Source of the DNA: Salinivenus lutea
GTDB lineage: Bacteria > Bacteroidota > Rhodothermia > Rhodothermales > Salinibacteraceae
Assembly: GCA_002894685.1 (NCBI GenBank)
Contig: NCRC01000009.1
Location: 56,055-120,054, forward strand
DNA length: 64,000 nucleotides
Direction: 5' to 3'
Of the stretch, positions 8,325 to 17,508 are shown in pieces. The position numbers were made by a program, and so were the translations under genes. Each line of letters starts with the position of its first letter. Position 1 is the first letter of the stretch. Below the pieces are notes generated by a model. It ran no database searches and was not told where the DNA came from. It saw only the letters and a list, made by a program, of their open reading frames with translations.

Positions 8325-9167
8325 ATGATTTTCGCCTCCCCCCGCACCGTTGCGTTTCCGCTCCTGCTGGGGGGCCTGCTGTTGAGCGCGGTCCTTGGTC
8401 GGGGCGCGGCGCATCCGCCGTCCTCCTTTTCCACAGTGCCCCCCGACACGCTCGAACAGGTGCGTCAGGAGGTTTTCGAGGCGACGAACGCGGAGCGACG
8501 GGCGGCGGGTCGGAGCGCCCTGTCTGCCGATCCGGGCCTTCGGGACCTGGCCTGCCGCCATACGCGGGACATGCTGGTGCGCGACTTTATGGGTCACGAA
8601 AACCCAGACGGCGTGGGGCCCGGCGCACGGGCCGGTCGGTACCACCGGCGCCTCATCGGAGAAACCGGAGAAAACGTCCTGTCACGCGTCGGCCGCATGG
8701 ACCAGTCGCCGACCGCCCTCGCGGAGGAACTGGTTCGCCGGTGGATGGACAGCCCGCCCCATCGGAAAAACATCCTCCGACGGGGCTTCACGCACCTCGG
8801 GGTCTGTGTGATGCAGGACGGCGACCAGCTGCGGGCCACACAGAGCTTCGCCCGCGTCCGCGGCTGGATCTCGCCCCCGCTCCCCTTCCACGTACCCGCG
8901 GGCCGCTCGGTGCCAATGACCGTATCGGCCCGCCCCAGCCATCGCCTGACGGCCTCCCGGTACGACCTGTGGTCGCCGACGGAGAAACGGACGGTGTCGG
9001 GGCCCCGAGCCCTGGCCGGGAGCCTCCACGTGCCGGACACGACCGGGACGTTTCGCGTGCGATTCTACTTCCCGGAGTCCGACCGGTACGCGGTGCACCT
9101 CGGCCCCGCCCTCTCCATCGAGTCCCCCTCCACGTCGTCCCGCGCCTCTTCGTCCACGCCCCAATGA
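8325..9167 (+). CDS. Secreted CAP (SCP/PR1-like) domain protein
   Basis: A 280-residue exported protein. The N-terminus MIFASPRTVAFPLLLGGLLL looks like a signal peptide. Residues about 45-170 form a CAP domain of the bacterial YkwD type: EATNAERRAAGRSALSAD, LRDLACRHTRDMLVRDFMGH with the conserved His before N-P, GENVL, and WMDSPPHRKNIL, the classic CAP signature. A C-terminal beta-rich region of about 90 residues follows with no recognised family. Function of bacterial CAP proteins is largely unknown; envelope or extracellular roles are usual. An upstream in-frame ATG at 8268 would add 19 residues before the signal peptide and is less likely. It is divergent from the MarR gene. Confidence 0.85.
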   Translation: MIFASPRTVAFPLLLGGLLLSAVLGRGAAHPPSSFSTVPPDTLEQVRQEVFEATNAERRAAGRSALSADPGLRDLACRHTRDMLVRDFMGHENPDGVGPGARAGRYHRRLIGETGENVLSRVGRMDQSPTALAEELVRRWMDSPPHRKNILRRGFTHLGVCVMQDGDQLRATQSFARVRGWISPPLPFHVPAGRSVPMTVSARPSHRLTASRYDLWSPTEKRTVSGPRALAGSLHVPDTTGTFRVRFYFPESDRYAVHLGPALSIESPSTSSRASSSTPQ

Positions 9168-9344
9168 GGAGAACGGGGCGTCGGGGCTCCACAGGCGCAC
9201 CCGAAGTCGGGGTGGGGACGGCAGTCCACGGAGCAAAAACGCGCCCGGGCAGCGCCGGAAGATGAGCCCGGATGGGTAACCTTGTTGTAGTGTGGGCCGT
9301 ACTGCGGGTGATTCCCGCCCCCCTTGCCCCCGCCCGTAGGCCTC

Positions 9345-10400
9345 ATGCCCGTCCCCCGCGCCTCAGTCCCGCTTCTCCTCGGGAGCTGCTCGGTTCTTTT
9401 CTTTCTCGTCGTCGGCTGCGGAAGCCCGGCCCAGTCGTCGCCCGAGGACGCGTCCGCCTCCGTCGCCATCCCGGTCGCGGTCGCGGCGGTCGAACAGGGC
9501 GTCGCGACCGCGCAGCTCAGCAGCACCGCCGCCCTCGAAGCCGAGGACGAGGCGACGGTCGTGGCCCGTGTCGAGGGAGTCCTCACCGAACTGCTGGTGG
9601 AGGAGGGCCAGTACGTCACGGCCGGCCAGCCCCTCGCCCGGCTCGACGACGAGCGCCTTCGCCTGGAAGTGCAGCGCGCCGAGACCGCCCAGCAGCGACT
9701 GCGGGGCGTCTTCGAGCGCACCAGAACGATGTACGAAAAACAACTGGTGAGCTCCGACACCTACGACCAGGCCAAGTCCGACTACGAGGCGCAAACCGTC
9801 ACGACGGATCTGGCGCGGCTGGAGCTGACCTACGCCACGATTCACTCCCCCATCGCCGGCTGGGTGTCTTCGCGCTACGTCAAGGCCGGAAACATGGTGA
9901 GGCCCAACGATCCGACGTTCCAGATCACCAGCCTGCGTGCTCTCCGGGCCGTGCTTCACCTTCCCGAGCGGGAGCTGTCCAAAGTGACGGTCGGGCAGCC
10001 GGCCACGCTGCACCTCGACGCCCTGCCGGGCCAGACGTTCGAGGGCGAAGTGTCCCTGCTCAGCCCCGTCGTCGACCCCGAAACCGGAACGCTCCGCGTG
10101 ACGGTCACCATCCGCGATCCGTCCCGCACGGCCAAGCCGGGCATGTTCGGGCGGGTGACGATCCAGCACGACCGGCGCGAGGGGGCGCTCCTCATTCCGA
10201 AGGACGCCGTCGTGGAGGAGGACAACGAAACCGCCGTCTTTGTCGTCCGGGACACCCTCGCCCTCCGTCGCCCGATCACCACCGGATACAGCGACGCCGC
10301 CCGGATCGAAGTGCTCGACGGCCTGCAGGACGGAGACCGAGTGATTGTGAGCGGCCAGGCCTCCCTGCGCGACTCCACTCGGATCGAGGTGGTCCAGTAG
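9345..10400 (+). CDS. RND efflux periplasmic adaptor (membrane fusion) lipoprotein
   Basis: A 351-residue adaptor that links an inner-membrane RND pump to an outer-membrane channel. It starts with a signal peptide and lipobox (VLFFLVVGC), then a biotinyl/lipoyl-like hairpin (VARVEGVLTELLVEEGQYVT), a short coiled-coil hairpin (about residues 110-160), the lipoyl return (TYATIHSPIAGWVSSRYVKA), and beta-barrel/membrane-proximal domains (PERELSKVTVGQPATLHLDA). This is the HlyD/AcrA order. The ATG at 9345 is preferred to 9324 because it puts the positive charges directly before the hydrophobic core. It is first gene of a three-gene operon; the next gene begins 46 bp downstream. Confidence 0.92.
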   Translation: MPVPRASVPLLLGSCSVLFFLVVGCGSPAQSSPEDASASVAIPVAVAAVEQGVATAQLSSTAALEAEDEATVVARVEGVLTELLVEEGQYVTAGQPLARLDDERLRLEVQRAETAQQRLRGVFERTRTMYEKQLVSSDTYDQAKSDYEAQTVTTDLARLELTYATIHSPIAGWVSSRYVKAGNMVRPNDPTFQITSLRALRAVLHLPERELSKVTVGQPATLHLDALPGQTFEGEVSLLSPVVDPETGTLRVTVTIRDPSRTAKPGMFGRVTIQHDRREGALLIPKDAVVEEDNETAVFVVRDTLALRRPITTGYSDAARIEVLDGLQDGDRVIVSGQASLRDSTRIEVVQ

Positions 10401-10446
10401 CCTGGACGTGCCGTCCGCGCCCTCCCCTCTCGCTGGCTCTCAACAC

Positions 10447-13400
10447 ATGTCCCTCGTCGATCTCGCCACCCGCCGCCGCGTCACCATCGCCATGGCGACC
10501 CTCGCCGTGCTGCTGTTCGGTGGGGTGTCCCTCTCGCGCCTGAACGTCACCCTGCTGCCGGACCTCGCCCATCCGGCGCTCACGGTGCGCACCGAACTGG
10601 AGGGCGCCGCGCCGGCCGAGATCGAGAACCTGGTCACGAAGCCCGTCGAGGAAGCCCTGGGCGTCGTGAAGAACGTGGAGGAGATTCACTCCGTCTCGCG
10701 CACCGGGCAGTCCGACGTGGTCCTGGAATTTGCCTGGGGGACGGATATGGACCTCGCGAGCCTCGACATGCGCGAAAAGCTCGACGCGCTGACCCTGCCG
10801 CTGGAGGCCCGCCGCCCCTCCATCCTGCGGTTCGACCCCTCGCTCGACCCCATTCTTCGGTTCGGGCTCGCCCACGACACGCCCGCCGACGAGACGCTCC
10901 TGGCCGACGCGTCCGGGACCGTCGCCGACGAGCAGATTGTGCCGGCCCTCGACGAACAGCGGCTGAAGGTGCTGCGCCGCCACGCGGACGAGGAGATCAA
11001 GCGTACGCTGGAGTCGGCCGCGGGCGTCGCCGCCGTCAAGGTAAGCGGCGGCCTGGAGGACGAGGTGCAGGTGAATGTCGACCCGGCCCGCCTCTCACAG
11101 TTCGGCCTCTCGATCGACGACGTGACGCGTGTTCTCACCGCCGAGAACGTGAACCTCTCGGGGGGCCGCCTGGAAGAAGGCACGCAGCAGTACCTCGTCC
11201 GCACCCTCAACCAGCTGGAGAGCGTCGAGGCGTTTGCGACCGTCGTGCTCTCCTCGACCGGCGCCGCGCCGATCTACCTCCGCGACGTGGCGGACGTGCG
11301 GATGGGGCACCGCGAGCGCCAGACGATTACCCGAATCGACGGGCGCGAAGCCGTCGAAATCGCCATCTACAAGGAGGGCGACGCCAACACCGTCGCCGTG
11401 GCGCAGGCGGTCGCGGCCCGGCTGCACGAGGTAGAGGCGGCGCTGCCGGACGACCTCGTGCTGACCAAGGTGTACGACCAGTCGGTCTTCATCTCCCAGG
11501 CCCTCGACGAGGTCGTGAATGCGGGCCTCATTGGGGGGCTGCTGGCCATTCTGGTGCTCTACCTCTTCCTGCGCGACCTGCGCACGACCCTCATCATCGG
11601 ACTCACGATTCCGGTGTCGGTCATTGCCACGTTCAACCTGATGTATGGGGCCGACCTGTCGCTCAACATCATGTCGCTCGGCGGGCTGGCGCTCGGCATC
11701 GGCCTGCTGGTCGACAACGCCATTGTGGTGCTCGAAAACATTGCGCGGCACCGCGAGATGGGAAAGTCCGTCCTGGAGGCGGCCCGGGCGGGGGCGGGCG
11801 AAGTCGGGACTGCCATTATCGCCTCCACCCTCACCACGATCGCCGTGTTCGGCCCGCTCGTGTTTGTGGACGGCATCGCGGGCCAGCTCTTCCGCGACCA
11901 GGCGCTCACGGTCACCTTCTCGCTGCTGGCGTCGCTCATTGTGGCGCTGACACTAATTCCCATGCTGGCCAGTTTGGGGGGTAGCGGGGAGCGGACTGCC
12001 TCGGATCGACGAATCCCCTGGCCCGCCCGGCCCTCCTGGGCCCGCCGTCGCGTGCGCATGCGACGGGGCGGAATGCTCACCTCCGTCTGGCACACACTCA
12101 GCTACGGCCTCGCCCTTCTCCCATGGGGCCTCGGCATGCTCGTCACCGGCCTCGTGTGGGGCGTGGGGCGGGCCGCAACCCTGTTCGTGCGGTTCGTCCT
12201 GGCCCGGCTGGGGAGAGGGCTCCTCGCGCCGGTTCAGTGGGCGTTCTCCCGCGGCTACGAGGCGATCGCGGCGCGCTATCCGCCCCTCCTGCGGCGCGCC
12301 CTCGCCCGCCCGGCCCTGGTCCTCACGAGCGCCTTCGGGCTGCTCGCCGGGTCCCTCCTCCTGGTGCCCCACCTGGGCGTGGAGCTCATTCCGCCGGTGG
12401 CCCAGAACGAGTTTACCCTCGAGCTGCAGCTCCCGCCCGGAACGCCCCTCGCCCAGTCCGACGCCACCCTGGCCCGGCTCCAGGCCGCCGCGGCCCCGCT
12501 GCCCTCCGTCGCCACCACCTTCGCCGTGGCCGGCACCGGCACGCGCATGGACGCCACCCCCGACGAGGGGGGCGAGAACCGGGGCGAGATGCACGTGGAG
12601 CTCTCGCCGACGGGCGGGCCGCGCGCCGAGGCCGACGCCATCGACGCCCTCCGCTCCGTCCTGGATCGGGTGCCCGCCGCCGACTACCGTCTCCGCCGCC
12701 CCGCCCTCTTCACCTTCGACACCCCGATCGAGGTGGAGGTCGCAGGCTTCGACCTGGACCGCCTGAAGACCGCCTCCACCCAAATCGCCGAGGCGCTGGC
12801 CGCGTCCGATCGCTTCGCCGACGTCACGTCGACGATGGAGCAGGGCCACCCCGAGGTGCAAATCCACTTCGACCGGGACCGGGCCGCCGCCCTGGGCCTG
12901 TCCGTGCACGCGGTCGCCGACCGCGTGGTGCAACAGGTGCGGGGCGATGTGGCCACCCGCTACTCGTGGCGCGACCGCAAGATCGACGTGCGGGTGCGGG
13001 CCGCCGAGGAGACCCGCGCCTCCGTGGAGACGCTCCGCCAGCTCGTCGTGAGCACGGGAGCGGGGCGCCCCATTCCGCTCCACGCCGTGGCCGACCTGCA
13101 GGTGGACCTCGGCCCGAGCCAGATCCGCCGCACGGCCCAGCAGCGCGTGGCGCTCGTCACGGCCAACCTGCGCTACGGCGACCTGGGCGGGGCAGTCGAC
13201 GAAATCAACCGCGTCCTCGCCGCCACGCCCGTCCCCCCCGACCTCACGACCCGCATCGCCGGTCAGAGTGAGGAGATGACCGACAGCTTCCAGTCGCTCC
13301 TCTTTGCCCTGGCGCTGGCCCTGTTCCTCGTCTACCTCGTCATGGCCTCGCAATTCGAGTCGCTGCTGCACCCGTTCGTGATTTTCTTCTCCATCCCCCT

Positions 13401-13800
13401 GGCCGCGGTGGGCGCCATCTGGGCGCTCTGGCTCACCGGGAGTTCGCTGAGCGTGGTCGTGTTCATCGGCCTCATCCTGCTGGCCGGCATCGTGGTAAAC
13501 AACGCCATCGTGCTCATCGACCTGGTGAACCAGCTCCGGGCCGAGGGCCGGTCGGTGTCCGAGGCGCTCGTAGAGGGCGGCCGCCTGCGCCTGCGCCCCA
13601 TCCTCATGACGACCCTCACCACCACGCTGGGCCTGCTGCCCCTGGCGATGGGCTTCGGAGAAGGCGCCGAGCTGCGCGCCCCGATGGCCATCCCCGTCAT
13701 TGGCGGCCTCATCGTCTCCACGCTGTTAACGCTCATCGTCATTCCGGTGCTCTATAAGGTCCTGACGCCCCCGGCGCCGCCCGCCGCCGACTCCGCCTGA
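10447..13800 (+). CDS. RND efflux pump (HAE-type) with an unusual central membrane insertion
   Basis: A 1117-residue inner-membrane proton-driven pump of the AcrB superfamily. Visible landmarks: TM1 in the first 30 residues, the porter loop, TM2 region (GLLAILVLYLFLRDLRTTLI), TM4 with GIGLLVDNAIVVLENIARHR (one Asp of the proton relay, followed by Asn, as in many non-enterobacterial members), and the second-half repeat ending ILLAGIVVNNAIVLIDLVNQ. Usual length is about 1030. Here about 90 residues are inserted between TM6 and the second periplasmic loop (about residues 515-620), containing a basic stretch and two extra hydrophobic segments. The ATG at 10447 (MSLVDLATRRRV) matches the cytosolic helix start. 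Second gene of the operon; substrate not predictable. Confidence 0.9.
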   Translation: MSLVDLATRRRVTIAMATLAVLLFGGVSLSRLNVTLLPDLAHPALTVRTELEGAAPAEIENLVTKPVEEALGVVKNVEEIHSVSRTGQSDVVLEFAWGTDMDLASLDMREKLDALTLPLEARRPSILRFDPSLDPILRFGLAHDTPADETLLADASGTVADEQIVPALDEQRLKVLRRHADEEIKRTLESAAGVAAVKVSGGLEDEVQVNVDPARLSQFGLSIDDVTRVLTAENVNLSGGRLEEGTQQYLVRTLNQLESVEAFATVVLSSTGAAPIYLRDVADVRMGHRERQTITRIDGREAVEIAIYKEGDANTVAVAQAVAARLHEVEAALPDDLVLTKVYDQSVFISQALDEVVNAGLIGGLLAILVLYLFLRDLRTTLIIGLTIPVSVIATFNLMYGADLSLNIMSLGGLALGIGLLVDNAIVVLENIARHREMGKSVLEAARAGAGEVGTAIIASTLTTIAVFGPLVFVDGIAGQLFRDQALTVTFSLLASLIVALTLIPMLASLGGSGERTASDRRIPWPARPSWARRRVRMRRGGMLTSVWHTLSYGLALLPWGLGMLVTGLVWGVGRAATLFVRFVLARLGRGLLAPVQWAFSRGYEAIAARYPPLLRRALARPALVLTSAFGLLAGSLLLVPHLGVELIPPVAQNEFTLELQLPPGTPLAQSDATLARLQAAAAPLPSVATTFAVAGTGTRMDATPDEGGENRGEMHVELSPTGGPRAEADAIDALRSVLDRVPAADYRLRRPALFTFDTPIEVEVAGFDLDRLKTASTQIAEALAASDRFADVTSTMEQGHPEVQIHFDRDRAAALGLSVHAVADRVVQQVRGDVATRYSWRDRKIDVRVRAAEETRASVETLRQLVVSTGAGRPIPLHAVADLQVDLGPSQIRRTAQQRVALVTANLRYGDLGGAVDEINRVLAATPVPPDLTTRIAGQSEEMTDSFQSLLFALALALFLVYLVMASQFESLLHPFVIFFSIPLAAVGAIWALWLTGSSLSVVVFIGLILLAGIVVNNAIVLIDLVNQLRAEGRSVSEALVEGGRLRLRPILMTTLTTTLGLLPLAMGFGEGAELRAPMAIPVIGGLIVSTLLTLIVIPVLYKVLTPPAPPAADSA

Positions 13801-13870
13801 CCCCACCCGCTCGCTGTCATTGCCCGGAGTTTTTTTTGACTTCCAATAACAGCACTATCTCCACCGCCGA

Positions 13871-16800
13871 ATGTCCCTCTCCCGCCTCGCCCTCCGCCGC
13901 CCGGTCACCACGACGATGGTGTTCGTGTGCCTCGTGCTGTTCGGCGGCCTGTCGGCGCGCGTCATCCCGCTGGAGCTCTTCCCGGCGTTCGACGTGCCGG
14001 TGCTGTGGGTCAACATCCCCTACCCCGGCTCCACGCCCGACGAGGTGGAGCGCCAGATCACGCGCCCCGCGGAGGAGGCCCTCGCCACGCTCCCCGACGT
14101 CAAGCGCCTCACCTCCTCGTCCCGAGAAGACCAGGCCAGCCTGCAGCTCGAATTTGCGTTCGGGACGGACACAAACCTGAAGGCGATCGCGGTGCGGGAG
14201 AAGCTCGACGGCGTGCGCGACCAGTTTCCCCGCGACATCGAGCGGATGTTCGTCGGCCAGTTCTCGACGAGCGACATCCCCATCCTGCAGGTCCGCATCT
14301 CGTCGGAGCGCGACCTGAGCGGCGCCTACGAGTTGCTCAACCGCAAGGTGAAGTGGCGCCTGGAGCGCATCGAGGGCATCGCGAAAGTCGACCTCTACGG
14401 CGTATCCCCCCGCGAGGTGCGAGTGGAGCTGCTGGCCGACCGCGTGACGGCCCACCGCGTGGACCTCCCGCGGCTGGTGAGCACGCTCCAGGGAAGCGGC
14501 GCGTCGGTCACGGCTGGGCGCGTCACCGATGGCGGGCGACGCTACACGGTTCGCCCCGCCACCGAGCTCACCACGCTGGCCGACCTCCGGGACCTGGTGG
14601 TGACCGACACCGGCATCCGCCTGCGCGACATCGCCACGGTGTCGCTCGCACAGCCCGAGCGCGACCACGGCCGCCACCTCGACGGCACCTACGCCGTGGG
14701 CCTCAGCGTCTCGAAAGAGGCCGGCGCCAACACGGTCGCCGTGGGACGAGCCGTGGAGGCCTCCATCCAGTCCCTGCGCGACGACCCGGAGATGAGGGGC
14801 ATCAGCGTGTACGTGATGGACAACAGCGCGGACGGCATTACGTCGTCGCTGTTCGACCTGCTCATGGCCGGCCTGCTCGGCGGCGTCTTTGCCGTGCTGG
14901 TGCTGTACCTCTTCCTGCGCCGCCTCGCCACCACGCTCATCGTGGCCCTCGCCGTGCCCATCTCCATCCTGGTCACGGTCGGCGTGCTGCACGCCCTCGG
15001 CCTCACGCTGAACGTGATGAGCCTCATGGGCCTCATGCTGGCCATCGGCATGCTCGTGGACAACGCCGTCGTGGTCGTCGAGAACATCCACCGCCATCAG
15101 CACCGCGCCCCGGCCGACCAAGTGGAAGCCACGATGCGGGGCGTGTCGGAGGTGGCCCTGGCCGTGACCGCCGGGACGCTCACCACGGCGATCGTCTTTG
15201 CCCCCATGATCATCAGTCAGGCCGATCAGGTGTCGCTCTTTCTGAAGCACGTGTCGATCTCCATCTGCGTGGCGCTGGGCGTGTCCCTCCTGATTTCGCT
15301 CACGGTGGTGCCCCTCCTCACCTCGCGCCTCCCGGCGGGCGGCTCCGCCCCCGTGGGCGCGTCCCGCTGGCTGCAGTGGCTCACCGCCCGCTACGGCACG
15401 CTGCTCGACGGACTGCTGCGCCGGCGCGGCGTGGCCGGGCTCCTCATTCTGGGCACGCTGCTCAGCGTGGCCGTGCCCGGGGCACTCGTGACGCAGGACT
15501 TCTTCCCCAACGACAACTCCGAGCGCGAGCTCCGGCTGTTCTACCACCTCACCGACACCTACACGGTGGACCGCGTGGAGGCGACCGTCGACCGGGTCGA
15601 GGACTACCTGTTCGCGAACCAGGACACCCTCGAAATTGCCTCCGTCTACAGCTACTACCGGGCCGACCACGCCAACAGCACCATCCTGCTCACCCCCGAG
15701 GGCCGGCGCACGGTCGACGACATCGAGGCGCAGATCCGGGCGGACCTGCCAAAGCTGCCGATTGCGCGCCCCTCGTTCACCTGGGAGAGCGGCGGGGGCG
15801 GCGAGTCGATTCGGGTGACGGTGCGCGGCCCCTCCAGCGAGATACTGGCGGACCTGGCCGACGAGGTGGAGCGCCGCCTGTCGGTCGTGGACGGGCTGCA
15901 GGACGTGCGCTCGGAGGCGCGGCGGGGCGAGCAGGAGGTCCGCGTGGTGGTGGACCGCGACCGGGCGCGGCAGTACGGGCTGTCGAGCCAGCAGGTGGGG
16001 CAGACCGTGAGCGCGGCCCTTCGCGGCCAGCCGCTGCGCCGCTTCCGCACGGCCACCGGCGAGGTGGAAATGCGCCTTCTGTTCCAGGAGGCCGACCGAC
16101 AGACCGTCGACCAGCTGCGCACCCTGTCGCTCCAGGACGCCACCGGGCGCCCGGTGCCGCTCGCGGCCCTGGCCCGGCTGGAAACGGCCCGCGGCCCCCG
16201 CTCCATCGAACGCGAAAACCGCACGACGACGGTGGGCGTCACCGCCGGCCTCCGCGACCTCACCCGGGGCGAGGCCCAGGACCGCATCCGGGGCGTGCTC
16301 GGCAGCATGGCCCTGCCCACCGGCTACGCCTGGGGCTTCGGCGAGCGGGTGCAGCGCGAGGAAGAGCAGCAGGCCACCCTCCTGCTCAACCTGCTGCTGG
16401 CCCTGGCGCTCATTTATCTGGTGATGGCCGCCCTCTTTGAATCGCTCATCCACCCGGCGGCCATCTGGACCTCCATCCTGTTCGCCATCGTGGGCGTCTT
16501 CTGGTTCTTCCTGGCCACGGGCACCGCCTTCTCCATCATGGCCTGGATCGGCGTGCTCATCCTCATCGGCATCGTGGTGAACAACGGCATCGTGCTCATC
16601 GACCACGTGAACCTGCTGCGACGGGAGGGCCTGCCCCGCCACGAGGCGCTGGTGCGGGGCGGGCGCGAGCGGATGCGGCCCATCCTCATGACGGCCGCCA
16701 CCACGATCCTGGGGCTCATCCCCCTCTGCCTCGGCACCACCCAGGTGGGCGGCGACGGCCCGGCCTACTTCCCGATGGCACGGGCCATCGTGGGCGGACT

Positions 16801-16906
16801 GGCGTTCTCGACCGTCATCACGCTGCTCATCCTGCCGGCCATCTACCTGTTCTTCGACGACCTGCGGACGTGGGGACGCGACCTGGCCCGCGCGGCCCGT
16901 CGGTAG
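13871..16906 (+). CDS. RND efflux pump (HAE-type), second subunit
   Basis: A 1011-residue AcrB-superfamily pump of normal length. It begins MSLSRLALRRPVTTTMVFVC with TM1; TM2-TM6 include LAIGMLVDNAVVVVENIHRH, again Asp-Asn at the proton relay position, and the C-terminal half has GIVVNNGIVLIDHVNLLRRE. It follows the first pump by 70 bp and shares the adaptor encoded at 9345-10400, so it may form a mixed trimer as MdtB/MdtC do, or act separately with the same adaptor. No outer-membrane channel gene is linked; a TolC-type protein must be encoded elsewhere. Transcript end is unclear; the next gene is convergent, 13 bp away. Confidence 0.92.
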   Translation: MSLSRLALRRPVTTTMVFVCLVLFGGLSARVIPLELFPAFDVPVLWVNIPYPGSTPDEVERQITRPAEEALATLPDVKRLTSSSREDQASLQLEFAFGTDTNLKAIAVREKLDGVRDQFPRDIERMFVGQFSTSDIPILQVRISSERDLSGAYELLNRKVKWRLERIEGIAKVDLYGVSPREVRVELLADRVTAHRVDLPRLVSTLQGSGASVTAGRVTDGGRRYTVRPATELTTLADLRDLVVTDTGIRLRDIATVSLAQPERDHGRHLDGTYAVGLSVSKEAGANTVAVGRAVEASIQSLRDDPEMRGISVYVMDNSADGITSSLFDLLMAGLLGGVFAVLVLYLFLRRLATTLIVALAVPISILVTVGVLHALGLTLNVMSLMGLMLAIGMLVDNAVVVVENIHRHQHRAPADQVEATMRGVSEVALAVTAGTLTTAIVFAPMIISQADQVSLFLKHVSISICVALGVSLLISLTVVPLLTSRLPAGGSAPVGASRWLQWLTARYGTLLDGLLRRRGVAGLLILGTLLSVAVPGALVTQDFFPNDNSERELRLFYHLTDTYTVDRVEATVDRVEDYLFANQDTLEIASVYSYYRADHANSTILLTPEGRRTVDDIEAQIRADLPKLPIARPSFTWESGGGGESIRVTVRGPSSEILADLADEVERRLSVVDGLQDVRSEARRGEQEVRVVVDRDRARQYGLSSQQVGQTVSAALRGQPLRRFRTATGEVEMRLLFQEADRQTVDQLRTLSLQDATGRPVPLAALARLETARGPRSIERENRTTTVGVTAGLRDLTRGEAQDRIRGVLGSMALPTGYAWGFGERVQREEEQQATLLLNLLLALALIYLVMAALFESLIHPAAIWTSILFAIVGVFWFFLATGTAFSIMAWIGVLILIGIVVNNGIVLIDHVNLLRREGLPRHEALVRGGRERMRPILMTAATTILGLIPLCLGTTQVGGDGPAYFPMARAIVGGLAFSTVITLLILPAIYLFFDDLRTWGRDLARAARR

Positions 16907-16919
16907 CGCCCGCCGCGGC

Positions 16920-17420
16920 TCAGCGGGGGGCCCCGCTCGTATCCGACGCCACGACGACCTCTCCATCGTGCGTCCGGGCCGCCGGGGGGCCCTCGTTGAA
17001 CTGCATCGCCTCCCACGCCACGGCCGTGGTCCCCGCCCGGCCGCCCCGCAGGCGCAGGACGACCAGCCGCCCCCCGGATGTCACCGGCGCCGTCCCGGCC
17101 ACGGCCACTGAGAGACGCCCCGGCCGCGTCGTGTTCGCGGTCATCCGACGCCCCTCCGCCAGCGTGCCCCGCGCCCCGACCGTCACCGTGTCGAGCACCG
17201 CCGGGTCGTACCGCAGGTCAAACTGCCACGAGAGGACCTCCCGCCCCGCGAGTCCGTCGGCCCGAATCGGCACCTGCACCGTCTCCGACGGGGCGATCGT
17301 CGTGTCCGGGACCCGCACCGTCGGCTGCGCCTCGGCATCCGGAACGGCGAGCCCGCCGGCGACGAGCAGAAGGAGAAGGCCGGCACGGACGGCGAACGCG
17401 AATCGGCGTCGCGGAGACAT
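16920..17420 (-). CDS. Secreted cohesin-like domain protein
   Basis: A 166-residue exported protein: signal peptide MSPRRRFAFAVRAGLLLLLV then about 140 residues with the cohesin/carbohydrate-binding jelly-roll pattern (TVQVPIRADGLAGREVLSWQ, FDLRYDPAVL, GGRLVVLRLRGG). Cohesins bind dockerins in cellulosomes, but stand-alone cohesin-like domains are common in Bacteroidota secreted proteins without any cellulosome. No dockerin repeat is seen in the window. The ATG at 17420 is preferred; the frame stays open up to 17948 but that part is antisense to nothing conserved and overlaps the MFS gene. It may be transcribed with the MFS gene (88 bp gap), a weak inference. Confidence 0.7.
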   Translation of the reverse strand: MSPRRRFAFAVRAGLLLLLVAGGLAVPDAEAQPTVRVPDTTIAPSETVQVPIRADGLAGREVLSWQFDLRYDPAVLDTVTVGARGTLAEGRRMTANTTRPGRLSVAVAGTAPVTSGGRLVVLRLRGGRAGTTAVAWEAMQFNEGPPAARTHDGEVVVASDTSGAPR

Positions 17421-17508
17421 GCGACTGGAGATCTGTGGAGGCGACCGGGCCCCTTCGTGAAGACATCCGCCTCCAGGGCGTTCCCCGGGGGCCCCGTGCC
17501 CCACGGAC

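Noticed and set aside
13817..16966. A 1049-codon open frame on the reverse strand opposite the second RND pump
   Set aside because: Same reason: antisense to a conserved gene, His/Arg/Gly-rich composition, no motif.
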